64,000 nucleotides of DNA from Pseudomonadota bacterium (lineage in GTDB: Bacteria; Pseudomonadota; Gammaproteobacteria; Steroidobacterales; Steroidobacteraceae): NCBI GenBank assembly GCA_018241505.1, contig JAFEDS010000014.1, positions 1 through 64,000 of the forward strand, in the 5' to 3' direction. The translations under genes were made by a program, and so were the position numbers. The notes under the pieces are model-generated. The model did not search any database. It was not told where the DNA came from and saw nothing but the letters and a program-made list of their open reading frames with translations. Shown piece after piece: positions 54,301-61,659 of the stretch. Position 1 is the stretch's first letter. Every line of letters begins with the position of its first letter.

Positions 54301-54588
54301 GGCTTCGGCCAGATTGCGCGCCTCGGTCTCGTGGTAGTGCGCGGTATAGAAAATGACTGCGACATTGTGGAGCTGGGGATCCGCACGCAGGCGGCGCACA
54401 AATTCAAAGCCATCCATGGAGGGCATGAGGATGTCGGAAATCACCAGGTCCGGAATCTCGGTACGCGCTGCCTCGAGGCCTTCGAGACCATCACGGGCTT
54501 CAATCAACCGGTGGCCCTCGTGAGTCAACAAGGTGACAACGAGCTTGCGATTGCTGCCGTTGTCATCGACTACGAGGATGGTTGCCAT
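51340..54588 (-). CDS. Receiver-GAF-PAS-GAF-GGDEF-EAL protein, probable c-di-GMP phosphodiesterase
   Basis: A 1082-residue soluble signalling protein. Order: receiver (1-120), GAF (about 170-320), PAS (about 340-460), GAF (about 475-640), GGDEF (about 655-810), EAL (about 825-1075). The receiver has D8-D9 and D52, but the switch Lys is replaced by R105 (VIVRSS). The GGDEF site is degenerate (RLGADQF), so no cyclase activity is expected. The EAL site is intact: GVEALIRW, AVNVS, DIEVTES, IDDFGTGYSS, LKIDRSF, AEGVES, MQGYLISKP. It lies 15 bp downstream of a histidine kinase gene, probably its partner. Confidence 0.92.
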   Translation of the reverse strand: MATILVVDDNGSNRKLVVTLLTHEGHRLIEARDGLEGLEAARTEIPDLVISDILMPSMDGFEFVRRLRADPQLHNVAVIFYTAHYHETEARNLAEACRVSRVIVRSSGAAGIVKAVSEVLAGNPDAPPQSVDPGFDREHLQLITNKLAQKANQLKVANARFAALTELNVQLASEREPRVLFEKVCRGARNLLGAKYSVLAVEGDAGTVIYASSGVDVSDIPCVEAGLLGRVASERRPWRVSSGNASPIDAGLPGRYPPARAFLAAPVMSLTQSFGWLCLADKVGAEEFSAEDELILSVLGAQSGRIYENGRLYFEVQHHAAQLQVQVDERARAAAELKVSEERFRELAENIQDAFFVVAGDLSCTLYMSPAYAHIWGRPWTDGSAAPLPWTDSIHAQDLERLRAEVQQDPRGLSEQRELEFRIVRPDGEVRWICARTFPIAADNSGRIGRVVGVATDITQRKQSEAQIEHLNRVHAMLSGINSLIVRVADRTELFWEACRLAVEYGRFRMAWCSWLDPETSQVTPVAWAGDAPDLAQAMACKLGAVGEAQESLISASMRLQQPVICDDLLSDSKLVPPARQMLERGHRAIVALPLVIEAESVGCLVLVMDESGFFNAAEMRLLSELCGDISFALDHIKKAERLNYLAYYDSLTGLANRTFFYERLAQYVSAAARGQRKFALVIADLERFETINDTFGRHAGDELLRQLGERLAGCVGDASEVARLGADQFAAVIFDVGTATEVAQTIEKWRHQWLGAPFTVEGTELRLSAKVAVAVYPADGHEPVELIRNAEAALKNAKTTGDRLLFYAPHLTARANEALNLENQLKRAIEQEEFVLYYQPKVDLDGRRLQGVEALIRWQHPQMGLVPPMKFIPLLEETGMIIEVGNWALRQAILDRGMWVARHLHAPRIAVNVSTVQLQRTDFVRSVANVLKLSGHDPGLDIEVTESVIMKDATGNIEKLRALRELGVRIAIDDFGTGYSSLAYLTKLPAQTLKIDRSFVIAMLEDPATMTLVSTVISLAHSLKLVVVAEGVESEEQARFLHLLRCDQMQGYLISKPLSFADMTTWLGRSRGEQDPVRRTS

Positions 54589-54603
54589 GAGTCCGTGCGC
54601 CGC

Positions 54604-55383
54604 TCAAACGTCCGTGTCGTCGGGCAACGTGACGTAGAAAGTGGAGCCCTGTCCGACCTGAGATTCGGCCCAGACACGGCCACCGTGGCGGGTAACAATT
54701 CGGCGCACCTTGGCCAGCCCCATGCCGATCCCGCGGGATGCATCCGCCGCGTGCATGTGCTGGAAGGGAGTAAACAACTTGCTCGCGTACTTGAGATCGA
54801 ATCCCACGCCGTTGTCGCGAACAAACAGCAGCAGCTCGCGCGGCTGTGCCACGCGGGTGCCGATCTCGATGACGGCGGGCTCGCGCGCGCGGGTATATTT
54901 GACGGCATTGGCGATCAGGTTGACGAACACCTCGCGCAGCAGGTTTTCATCCGCCCGGACGTTCGGCAACCGGGTCCGCTGCCATTGAATATTGCGGCCC
55001 TGAGTCCAGGGCCGTACCAGCTCCAGCGCTTCGCTGAGCACATCCTCGAGCTCCACCTCCGAGATGACCAACTCGGCGCTGTTCACCCGGGAATATTCCA
55101 CCAGCGCGCCGAGCTGCTCACTCATTGTACGGGTGGCCAGGATGATGCGCTCCAGGTGATCGCGGCTCTCGTCATCCAAAACCGCGCCGCTGGAGGTTTG
55201 CAGCAGTTGCGCAAAGCCGTCGATGTGCATCAACGGGGTACGCAGGTCGTGTGCGATCGAGTACGTGAGCGCGTCTATCTCGCGCCCCGCGGCCTGCAGC
55301 GCCTGCTGCAGCCGGCCATTGCGGGCCTCCAGGTTTCGAACCAACGCCGCGGACGGTTGCTCGACTGTGTCAGTATCGGCCAT
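54604..55383 (-). CDS. Soluble sensor histidine kinase
   Basis: A 259-residue kinase without membrane segments or a recognisable input domain. A short N-terminal coiled coil (LEARNGRLQQALQAAGREI) leads into HisKA with TYSIAHDLRTPLMHIDG, then the ATPase with NLIANAVKYTR, VRDNGVGFDLKY and SRGIGMGLAKVRRI. It resembles phytochrome-type output modules. The downstream receiver-EAL gene is 15 bp away, so phosphotransfer to its D52 is the likely job. It is divergent from a second receiver-EAL gene. Confidence 0.92.
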   Translation of the reverse strand: MADTDTVEQPSAALVRNLEARNGRLQQALQAAGREIDALTYSIAHDLRTPLMHIDGFAQLLQTSSGAVLDDESRDHLERIILATRTMSEQLGALVEYSRVNSAELVISEVELEDVLSEALELVRPWTQGRNIQWQRTRLPNVRADENLLREVFVNLIANAVKYTRAREPAVIEIGTRVAQPRELLLFVRDNGVGFDLKYASKLFTPFQHMHAADASRGIGMGLAKVRRIVTRHGGRVWAESQVGQGSTFYVTLPDDTDV

Positions 55384-55556
55384 GCCCGATTGTATGGGAG
55401 TTACCGCCGAGTGGCTCCATTGTGTTGCAATGCATGATATGACCCACGTCTCAATTACCGCGAATTATGGTGTGTTTGACGGCGAACAGCCGCTGCGCCG
55501 GCAGCTCAAAATGGTAACTTCCCGTTCGCTGACGGTAGCGGGGCGGGTACGACAGC
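55384..55556. promoter_or_regulatory. Divergent promoter region of the two c-di-GMP signalling operons
   Basis: This 173-bp gap serves both the kinase-EAL operon (leftward) and the second receiver-EAL operon (rightward). CATTG-N5-CAATG (55418-55432) is a short inverted repeat near the left start. AT-rich pieces near 55440-55475 fit promoters, but no -35/-10 pair stands out. Confidence 0.35.
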
Positions 55557-57776
55557 GTGCTGGCACGAGTGTTGTTTGTCGAAGATGTGGAAACCGACGC
55601 GGAGCTGGCGGTCCGGCGCCTGCGAACGGAGGGTGTTCCGTGCGAGTACAAACGCGTGGAGACGGAACAGCAGTATCTCGATGCGCTGCATAGCGGCGGC
55701 TACGACATCATTCTGTCGGACTTCTCCCTGCCGCAATTCGACGGCATGTCAGCCCTGGCGCTGGCCAAGCGGGAGCTGCCGGACGTTCCCTTTATCTTCC
55801 TGTCCGGCACGATCGGCGAGGAACGTGCCATTGAAGCGTTGCGTTGCGGTGCAGTCGATTACGTACTCAAAAGTAATCTCAAGCGGCTCGCGCCGGCAGT
55901 TACGCGCGCCCTGCGCGAAGCTGAGCAGCAGCGCGAACGCACCGCCCAGCAGGCCCGCATTGCCCGCCTGACCCGCATCCTCGAGATGTTGTCCGGAATC
56001 AACACCGCGGTGGTGCGAATCCGCGACCGGCTCGAGTTGTTGCACGAGGCCTGCCGCATCGCCGTCACGACCGGACATTATGTCACCGCGTTGGTTTCTT
56101 TCATCGAGCCCGGTACGCGCACGGCGCGCCCCCACACCTGGGCCGGCGAGGCCGATGAGCAGATGGAATCGCGCGTTTTCGTCATCGCGGCCAGCGCAGA
56201 GGAGGACTCGAGCGTCACAGGCCGGGTCTTGCGTACCGGCGAAGTATTTCTGTGCAATGACATTGCCCGGGCCGACCGGATCGTGTCGCGATTCCCGAGC
56301 TTGCGGGATGCCCAGTTCCAGGCCATTGTGGCTCTGCCGCTCACGGTCGACGGCACCATCGTCGGAACGCTGACGCTCACCGCCCAGGACCGCGACAGCA
56401 TCACCGACGAAGAGTTGAATCTGCTGCGCGAGGTCGCTGCCAACCTGTCGTTCGCGCTGCAGTATTTCGAGAAGGAAAGCGCGGTTCAATTCCTGTCCTA
56501 CTTCGACTCGCTCACGGGGCTGGCCAAGCGGGTCCTGTTCTGCGAGCGGCTGGCGAGCCGGCTCACCGCGCGCAAGGCGGAGGAACCCCAGCCTGCCGTC
56601 GCCATCATCGACATTGAGCACCTGAGCATCATCAACGATTCATACGGACGCCACGCGGGCGATCATCTGCTGCGTCTGATTGCCGACCGGCTGCGCAGCC
56701 GCCTGAACACCGAATCACTCGCCTACCTGGGCGCGGGTTGTTTCGGCATGTTGCTGGAGAACGCGGACGGCCAGGACGATGCCTTGCGCGAGTTGCAACA
56801 ACATATCGTGGCCATGTTCGACAAGCCATTCCGGATCGAGGCTCACGATGTGCCGGTGACGGTCAAATCCGGTCTCGCCTGTCGAGGTCCCGGCGGCCAG
56901 GACGCCGAAGCGCTCGTGCAGAATGCGGAAGCCGGGCTGCGCCAGGCGAAGCTGGCCGGCGAGCAATATCACCACCACCGCCTGGATCTGAGCTCCAAGC
57001 TGGCCGCCCGTCTCGCCCTCGAACACCGGTTGCGCGGCGCACTGGAGAACGATCGCTACCTGCTCTACTACCAACCGAAGATCGACATTGCCAGCGGCGA
57101 GTTGGACGGTGTGGAAGCGCTGCTGCGTTGGGACGATCCCGAGCGGGGCATTGTGTCACCGGGGGAGTTTCTGCCCATCCTGGAATCGACCGGCATGATT
57201 GTCAGTGTAGGCGAATGGGCGCTCCATCATGCCGCCGCGCAGTGCCAGCGCTGGAAGGCTGCGGGATTACGGCCCATCCACGTGGCGGTGAACTGCTCGC
57301 CACTGCAACTGCGGCGTCCCGGCTTCGCGGAGCTCGTCCGCGATATTGTCCAGGGTTGGAGCGGGGATGGGTGGGGCCTCGACCTCGAGATCACCGAGAG
57401 CCTGCTCATCGACCCGGAATCGGATGAGGTCCGTAAGCTACGCGCCTTGCGCGGCGCGGGTGTGCGCGTAGCCATCGACGACTTCGGCACCGGCTACTCC
57501 TCGCTCAGCCGTTTATCGGACCTGCCGGTCGACACCCTGAAGATTGATCGATGCTTCATTAACGGACTGCCGGGCGACCGGGCCTCTTCCCGCCTGGTCC
57601 CAACGGTCATCAGCCTCGCCCGCGCCTTCGATATGACCACGGTGGCCGAAGGCGTGGAGACCCGCGCCCAACTCAACTTCCTGCAGCAGGCCGGCTGTAT
57701 CCAGTCCCAGGGATTCCTGCATGCGCAGCCGATGCCCGCGGCCGCCCTGGAAGCACTGTTGGCACCCAAACATTAG
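55557..57776 (+). CDS. Receiver-GAF-GGDEF-EAL protein, probable c-di-GMP phosphodiesterase
   Basis: A 739-residue soluble protein. Order: receiver (1-125), GAF (about 155-305), GGDEF (about 315-470), EAL (about 485-735). The receiver has D55 and K105 (GAVDYVLKSNL). The GGDEF site is ruined (YLGAGCFGM). The EAL site is complete: GVEALLRW, AVNCS, DLEITES, IDDFGTGYSS, LKIDRCF, AEGVET, SQGFLHAQP. GTG 55557 is the assigned start; it puts the first beta strand VLFVED at residue 5. It is followed within 40 bp by a CHASE3 kinase and a receiver gene, and resembles the 1082-residue neighbour in plan. Confidence 0.9.
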   Translation: MLARVLFVEDVETDAELAVRRLRTEGVPCEYKRVETEQQYLDALHSGGYDIILSDFSLPQFDGMSALALAKRELPDVPFIFLSGTIGEERAIEALRCGAVDYVLKSNLKRLAPAVTRALREAEQQRERTAQQARIARLTRILEMLSGINTAVVRIRDRLELLHEACRIAVTTGHYVTALVSFIEPGTRTARPHTWAGEADEQMESRVFVIAASAEEDSSVTGRVLRTGEVFLCNDIARADRIVSRFPSLRDAQFQAIVALPLTVDGTIVGTLTLTAQDRDSITDEELNLLREVAANLSFALQYFEKESAVQFLSYFDSLTGLAKRVLFCERLASRLTARKAEEPQPAVAIIDIEHLSIINDSYGRHAGDHLLRLIADRLRSRLNTESLAYLGAGCFGMLLENADGQDDALRELQQHIVAMFDKPFRIEAHDVPVTVKSGLACRGPGGQDAEALVQNAEAGLRQAKLAGEQYHHHRLDLSSKLAARLALEHRLRGALENDRYLLYYQPKIDIASGELDGVEALLRWDDPERGIVSPGEFLPILESTGMIVSVGEWALHHAAAQCQRWKAAGLRPIHVAVNCSPLQLRRPGFAELVRDIVQGWSGDGWGLDLEITESLLIDPESDEVRKLRALRGAGVRVAIDDFGTGYSSLSRLSDLPVDTLKIDRCFINGLPGDRASSRLVPTVISLARAFDMTTVAEGVETRAQLNFLQQAGCIQSQGFLHAQPMPAAALEALLAPKH

Positions 57777-57815
57777 CGTGTACCATACTGGTGGATTCGT
57801 CCAGGAGCACTCGCG

Positions 57816-59192
57816 GTGAACGAAAGCGCGAAAAAGGATGCGGCGCACGAGCACAAGACGCTGGTGGGATTCATCGCGGCCGTAGTGGTCCTGGTCCTCG
57901 TCTCATGCGTCGCGGTTCTCGCGGTGCGGGGTTATGCGAGCACCAACAGGTGGCTGACTCACTCGCATGAAGTGGTCACGGAGCTCGAAGGCCTGACCGC
58001 CTCTCTCGCGCAGTCGGAAGCCGCCCGGCGCGGTTATCTCAGCTCAGGCGATTCCACCTATCTCAGGGAGCGCGATTCGGCCCTGGGCACGTTGGACGAG
58101 CATCTGCAACTGGCACTTCAGTTGACTGCCGACAATGCCAGTTTGCAATCGCGACTGCACAAACTGCATGACAGCCTCGCGCAGCGCGCAAGGCAGGTCG
58201 ATGAGCTGATTGGACTGGCACAGGCGCGAGGATTGGCGGCGGCTCAGCGGGATCCGATTTCCGAGGACGTGGGCAAAGCCACAGTGCAGGTCGGCAGCGA
58301 GATCGACCAGTTGCGCAAGGAGGAAAGTGACCTGCTCGCGGCGCGCCGCGGCGAGGACGAGCTCTGGGCCAACGGGCTGATTGCCGCATTCTGCATCCTG
58401 TTGATTACGGTTGTCTCCATGTTGACATGGCTGTGCCTGCGGGTGCGCGCCGAAGCCCGTGCGCGTGCGCGTCATGCCGACGCGCTCGATCGCCTCAACG
58501 TGAGCCTCGAAAACGCCAATCGCGAGTTGGAGAGCTTCAGCTACTCGGTCTCGCATGATCTGCGCTCGCCGCTGCGCGCAATCGACGGGTACTCGCTGAT
58601 GTTGGAGGAAGACTATGCCCCGCAGCTCGACGACACCGCCCGCCGCTACATCCAAACCATCCGCGCGGGCAGCCAGCGCATGGCCGCGCTCATTGACGAC
58701 CTGCTGACATTCTCCCGGTTGAGCCGCCAGGCCCTGAATCGACAGACGGTCGACATGACCATGCTGGCGCGGCGCGCGGCGGCCGAAGTACTGGAGAATC
58801 AACCGCAACCGAAGCCGAACGTCACCATCCCGGATCTGCCGCCGGTGCTCGGCGACCCCGCCCTGCTGCGCCAGGTCTGGACCAACCTCATCAGCAATGC
58901 CGTCAAGTACAGCGCGAAATCGGCCACTCCCCAGGTGCAGGTGCGCGCAGCAGCCGAAGGGCGCCAGGTCCGCTACGAGATCGAGGACAACGGGGTCGGG
59001 TTCGACATGAAGTACGCGGACAAGTTGTTTGGTGTGTTTCAGCGCCTGCACAGCATGGACGAGTATCCAGGGACCGGCGTTGGACTGGCGATCGTCCAAC
59101 GCATCATCAGCCGCCACCAGGGCGCCGTGTCCGCCAAGGGTGAGCGCGGTAAGGGCGCCACATTCGGTTTCACACTTCCGACGGAGGTCTAG
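57816..59192 (+). CDS. CHASE3-domain histidine kinase
   Basis: A 458-residue membrane kinase. Helix one (about 15-38), a helical CHASE3 periplasmic sensor (about 45-180, with SEAARRGYLSSGDSTYLRE), helix two (about 187-210), HisKA with SFSYSVSHDLRSPLRAIDGY and the ATPase with NLISNAVKYS and IEDNGVGFDMKYADKLF. GTG 57816 has AGGAG 8 bases upstream. The ATG of the downstream receiver comes right after its stop. The output half is of the same type as in the soluble kinase at 54.6 kb. Confidence 0.92.
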   Translation: MNESAKKDAAHEHKTLVGFIAAVVVLVLVSCVAVLAVRGYASTNRWLTHSHEVVTELEGLTASLAQSEAARRGYLSSGDSTYLRERDSALGTLDEHLQLALQLTADNASLQSRLHKLHDSLAQRARQVDELIGLAQARGLAAAQRDPISEDVGKATVQVGSEIDQLRKEESDLLAARRGEDELWANGLIAAFCILLITVVSMLTWLCLRVRAEARARARHADALDRLNVSLENANRELESFSYSVSHDLRSPLRAIDGYSLMLEEDYAPQLDDTARRYIQTIRAGSQRMAALIDDLLTFSRLSRQALNRQTVDMTMLARRAAAEVLENQPQPKPNVTIPDLPPVLGDPALLRQVWTNLISNAVKYSAKSATPQVQVRAAAEGRQVRYEIEDNGVGFDMKYADKLFGVFQRLHSMDEYPGTGVGLAIVQRIISRHQGAVSAKGERGKGATFGFTLPTEV

Positions 59193-59193
59193 C

Positions 59194-59646
59194 ATGCCCC
59201 AAAACGGCAACTACGAGCCGGTCGAGATACTACTGGTCGAAGACAATCCGCAGGATGCGGAAATCACCTTGCGGGCTCTCAAGCGGGCCAACTTCGCCAA
59301 CCACGTGCAGTGGCTGAAGGACGGCGAAGAAGCGTTGGCGTTCCTGTTTTCCGAAGGCCAGTACTCGGACCAGCCAACCCCGCGGCCGCGGGTCATGCTG
59401 CTCGACATCAAGATGCCCAAGGTAGATGGCATCGAGGTCTTGAAGCGCATCAAGGCGGACAGCCGCACCCGCTCCATCCCGGTAGTCATGTTGACATCGA
59501 GCAAGGAAGAGTCCGATCTCGTGCGCAGCTATGACCTCGGTGTCAACAGCTACCTGGTCAAGCCCGTGGACTTTCAGCGTTTCTCCGAAGAAGTGGTCCG
59601 GGTAGGCTATTACTGGGTGGCCATGAACCAGTTGCCGGGGAGCTGA
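59194..59646 (+). CDS. Single-domain response regulator (Rcp1/CheY-like)
   Basis: A 150-residue stand-alone receiver: LLVEDNPQDAEIT acid pocket, phospho-acceptor Asp in VMLLDIKMPKVDG, Thr in VVMLTSSKEES and Lys in YLVKPVDF. This Rcp1-like type usually pairs with phytochrome-like or CHASE3 kinases and shuttles phosphate to other proteins. ATG 59194 follows GGAGG. It lies one base after the CHASE3 kinase stop, so the pair is coupled. Confidence 0.93.
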   Translation: MPQNGNYEPVEILLVEDNPQDAEITLRALKRANFANHVQWLKDGEEALAFLFSEGQYSDQPTPRPRVMLLDIKMPKVDGIEVLKRIKADSRTRSIPVVMLTSSKEESDLVRSYDLGVNSYLVKPVDFQRFSEEVVRVGYYWVAMNQLPGS

Positions 59647-59657
59647 AGCGAGGGCGG

Positions 59658-60212
59658 TTATTTTTGCAGCGCGGTGTATAACAGCAGCCGCGCTTTCTCC
59701 CAGTCCCTGCGGATAGTCCGGGTGGTCACGCCGCGCGACTCGGCAATCTGTTCGACTGTAAAGCCCGCGAAATAACGCATCTCGACGACCTCTACCAAGC
59801 GGGGATCGAGGACTGCGAGCTCCTGCAGGGCTTCATCCACCTGGATGATCTGTTCTTCACTGACGGGCGCGTAGTCCCGAATGTCAGTGCCCAGGGTCAC
59901 CCGCAACTCGTCGCCACCGCGCCGCTTCGCCAGGCGTTGACGCACGAAGTCGACCACGATAGAGCGCATAACGCGGGCGGCATATCCCAAGAAGTGCGAC
60001 CGGTCTTGCGTCTGGAGTTGGCCCACCCTGACCAGGCGCAGATAGCACTCGTGCACCAACGTGGTTGTATCGAGCGAGGTTACCCGGTTGGAGCGGTGCA
60101 GCCTCTGATGGGCCATCTCATGCAGCTCGCGATAAGTCAGGGTGAAGACCTGATCGATCGCTCCCGCTTCTCCCGCGCGCACGGCTTCCAGCAGTTGGGT
60201 GAGTTCCGCCAT
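59658..60212 (-). CDS. ECF-type RNA polymerase sigma factor
   Basis: A 184-residue sigma factor. Region 2 includes LVHECYLRLV and FLGYAARVMRSIVVDFVRQR; region 4 includes VEMRYFAGFTVEQIAESRGV and TTRTIRRDWEKARLLLY. It resembles the ECF-like group (TIGR02999) often found in proteobacteria and planctomycetes without a classical anti-sigma partner. None is encoded next to it, but the upstream gene, 9 bp away, encodes a Yip1-type membrane protein. Its target promoters are unknown. Confidence 0.9.
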   Translation of the reverse strand: MAELTQLLEAVRAGEAGAIDQVFTLTYRELHEMAHQRLHRSNRVTSLDTTTLVHECYLRLVRVGQLQTQDRSHFLGYAARVMRSIVVDFVRQRLAKRRGGDELRVTLGTDIRDYAPVSEEQIIQVDEALQELAVLDPRLVEVVEMRYFAGFTVEQIAESRGVTTRTIRRDWEKARLLLYTALQK

Positions 60213-60221
60213 GCGGGCATC

Positions 60222-60812
60222 TTACACCCGCAGGGCAAATCCAAATAGAATGCCAACACCCATGGCGCAGGCAACAACCGACGAGGCGTATCCGCCCGCG
60301 CCCTCCTCCTTTGCCTGCATCATGACCGGAAGCCCGACATACAACACATAAACGCCGTATAAACCTGCGATGAACTGCAGCAGGCTGCCCAGGGGCGCAA
60401 ACGACAGGGCCGTACCCAACCAGGCGGGAGTGAGCGAATAGGCAGCGGTTTTCACCGCTTGCCGCTGGTCCGGCCGTCCACCGAAAGCGGAAGCCAACAT
60501 GTGGATCACGAGCCCCACCAGATAAAGGCCGACGAGGCCCAAACCGAACGTGAGCAGCGCCGCGAACAGTCCGTTCACCCAGGAGGCGCGGAGCACTTCG
60601 CCTGTCGAAAGCGGCACGCCTACAACCGAGAACCGGATAAAAGACATCACGGAGGCAAACGCATTCAGCGGAATCACGTAACCGCTATAGAGCCTGGCCA
60701 CTGTGGTCGGCTCGGCTCGGATGACCTGCCATTCGCTTTTCGGTGTGAGCAGGATGTTCTTGATACGCGCAGTGAGACCAAAGTCGGTTTCACTAGCTGA
60801 CGGAAACCCCAT
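60222..60812 (-). CDS. Yip1-family membrane protein
   Basis: A 196-residue protein with a short cytoplasmic N-tail (TARIKNILLTPKSEWQVI, the family's typical lead-in) and about five membrane helices. The Yip1/DUF1282 family is common in bacteria and has no firm function. ATG 60812 is used (GGGGAG about 11 bases upstream); ATG 60842 would add ten residues. The ECF sigma gene begins 9 bp after its stop, so the two are probably co-transcribed. A membrane partner role for the sigma factor is possible but speculative. Confidence 0.85.
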   Translation of the reverse strand: MGFPSASETDFGLTARIKNILLTPKSEWQVIRAEPTTVARLYSGYVIPLNAFASVMSFIRFSVVGVPLSTGEVLRASWVNGLFAALLTFGLGLVGLYLVGLVIHMLASAFGGRPDQRQAVKTAAYSLTPAWLGTALSFAPLGSLLQFIAGLYGVYVLYVGLPVMMQAKEEGAGGYASSVVACAMGVGILFGFALRV

Positions 60813-60887
60813 AGACGCGCAATCTCCCCGGTACTGCCCCATTCACAACCGGAAAGACCCGCCAAACCCGCCACCAATTCGAGGTCC

Positions 60888-60905
60888 GAACTGAAAATTC
60901 AGTTC
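60888..60905. repeat. Perfect 18-bp palindrome at the end of the parA gene
   Basis: GAACTGAA-AA-TTCAGTTC has exact 8-base arms and covers the parA-like stop codon (60899-60901). On RNA it gives a 7-bp stem with a 4-base loop, without a following U run. It lies 76 bp upstream of the Yip1 start, so it could be a regulator site or an RNA-stabilising hairpin. Confidence 0.6.
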
Positions 60906-61645
60906 TCCAGGTGCGCTTCCACCTCCGACCAGAGTGCCGCATACACCAACCCCACGGCACTTCGCGGGGAGTAGGCCGGCAACGGCGCACGCCGCTGGGT
61001 CATTCGCTCGATCTCGCTCGAATACGGCACTTCCGTGGCCAGTATCGCCGGAAACTGCTCCCGGGTGCTGGCGATGACTTCGGCGTGCAGCGACTTGCGC
61101 CGGTCCACCATGGAAAAGAACGGCAGCAGCTTCACGTCGGTCCACCCTTCAGCGTCCACAAACTCCTGCAGTTGTACGAGCATGCGAACCGACAAGGGTG
61201 TTGGTAACAACGGCACGACCACCAGGTCGGCGGCCTTGAGCACATTTTCCGACAACAGCGAAATGCCCGGCGGGCAATCCAGAAACAGCAGCGCGTAGCT
61301 TTCCGCGAGCGGGCGGCTCATCCGCAGCAGGCGTTGGGTTGGATTGCGCTTGTCGCTCAGGTGCACATCGAAGTGGCGATAGGAGAAGTCGGCGGGCAAC
61401 ACATCGAGCCGTTCATACTGACTGGGCACCAGCAGCTCGGGCAATTCGCGCTTGCCCGACAGAAGCTTCTTGACCGAGGCCCGCTCATTCGGCTCGCATC
61501 TCAGGGTGTAGGTCGCCGCGCCCTGGGGGTCCAGATCCCACAACACGGTCGCGCTCCCCCCGGCGCAGGCGAGGTAGGCGAGATTCACTGCCGTGGTGGT
61601 CTTGCCAACGCCCCCTTTGATATTCGTTACGGCGATGATCTTCAA
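60899..61645 (-). CDS. Orphan ParA/Soj-family ATPase
   Basis: A 248-residue Walker-type ATPase of the ParA/MinD group, used to position DNA or protein cargo. The deviant Walker A is NIKGGVGKTTTAVNLAY (about 8-24), with WDLDPQGAAT and FLDCPPGIS downstream. No parB gene or parS-like repeat is nearby, so cargo other than the chromosome is likely. It starts with TTG 61645, with GGGG 9 bases upstream; an in-frame stop lies three codons before it. It is divergent from an MFS gene with 14 bp between starts. Confidence 0.9.
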   Translation of the reverse strand: MKIIAVTNIKGGVGKTTTAVNLAYLACAGGSATVLWDLDPQGAATYTLRCEPNERASVKKLLSGKRELPELLVPSQYERLDVLPADFSYRHFDVHLSDKRNPTQRLLRMSRPLAESYALLFLDCPPGISLLSENVLKAADLVVVPLLPTPLSVRMLVQLQEFVDAEGWTDVKLLPFFSMVDRRKSLHAEVIASTREQFPAILATEVPYSSEIERMTQRRAPLPAYSPRSAVGLVYAALWSEVEAHLEN

Positions 61646-61647
61646 AT

Positions 61648-61653
61648 TATACT
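61648..61653 (+). promoter_or_regulatory. Possible -10 box for a leaderless MFS transcript
   Basis: TATACT ends 6 bases before the ATG at 61660, so transcription would start at the A of the start codon. No SD exists. A TATAAT on the other strand (61651-61646) directly touches the TTG start of parA. Confidence 0.4.
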
Positions 61654-61659
61654 ACCCCG

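Noticed and set aside
60899-61645. Chromosome or plasmid partition locus
   Set aside because: There is no parB and no repeated parS-like site, and the neighbours are a membrane protein and a sigma factor.
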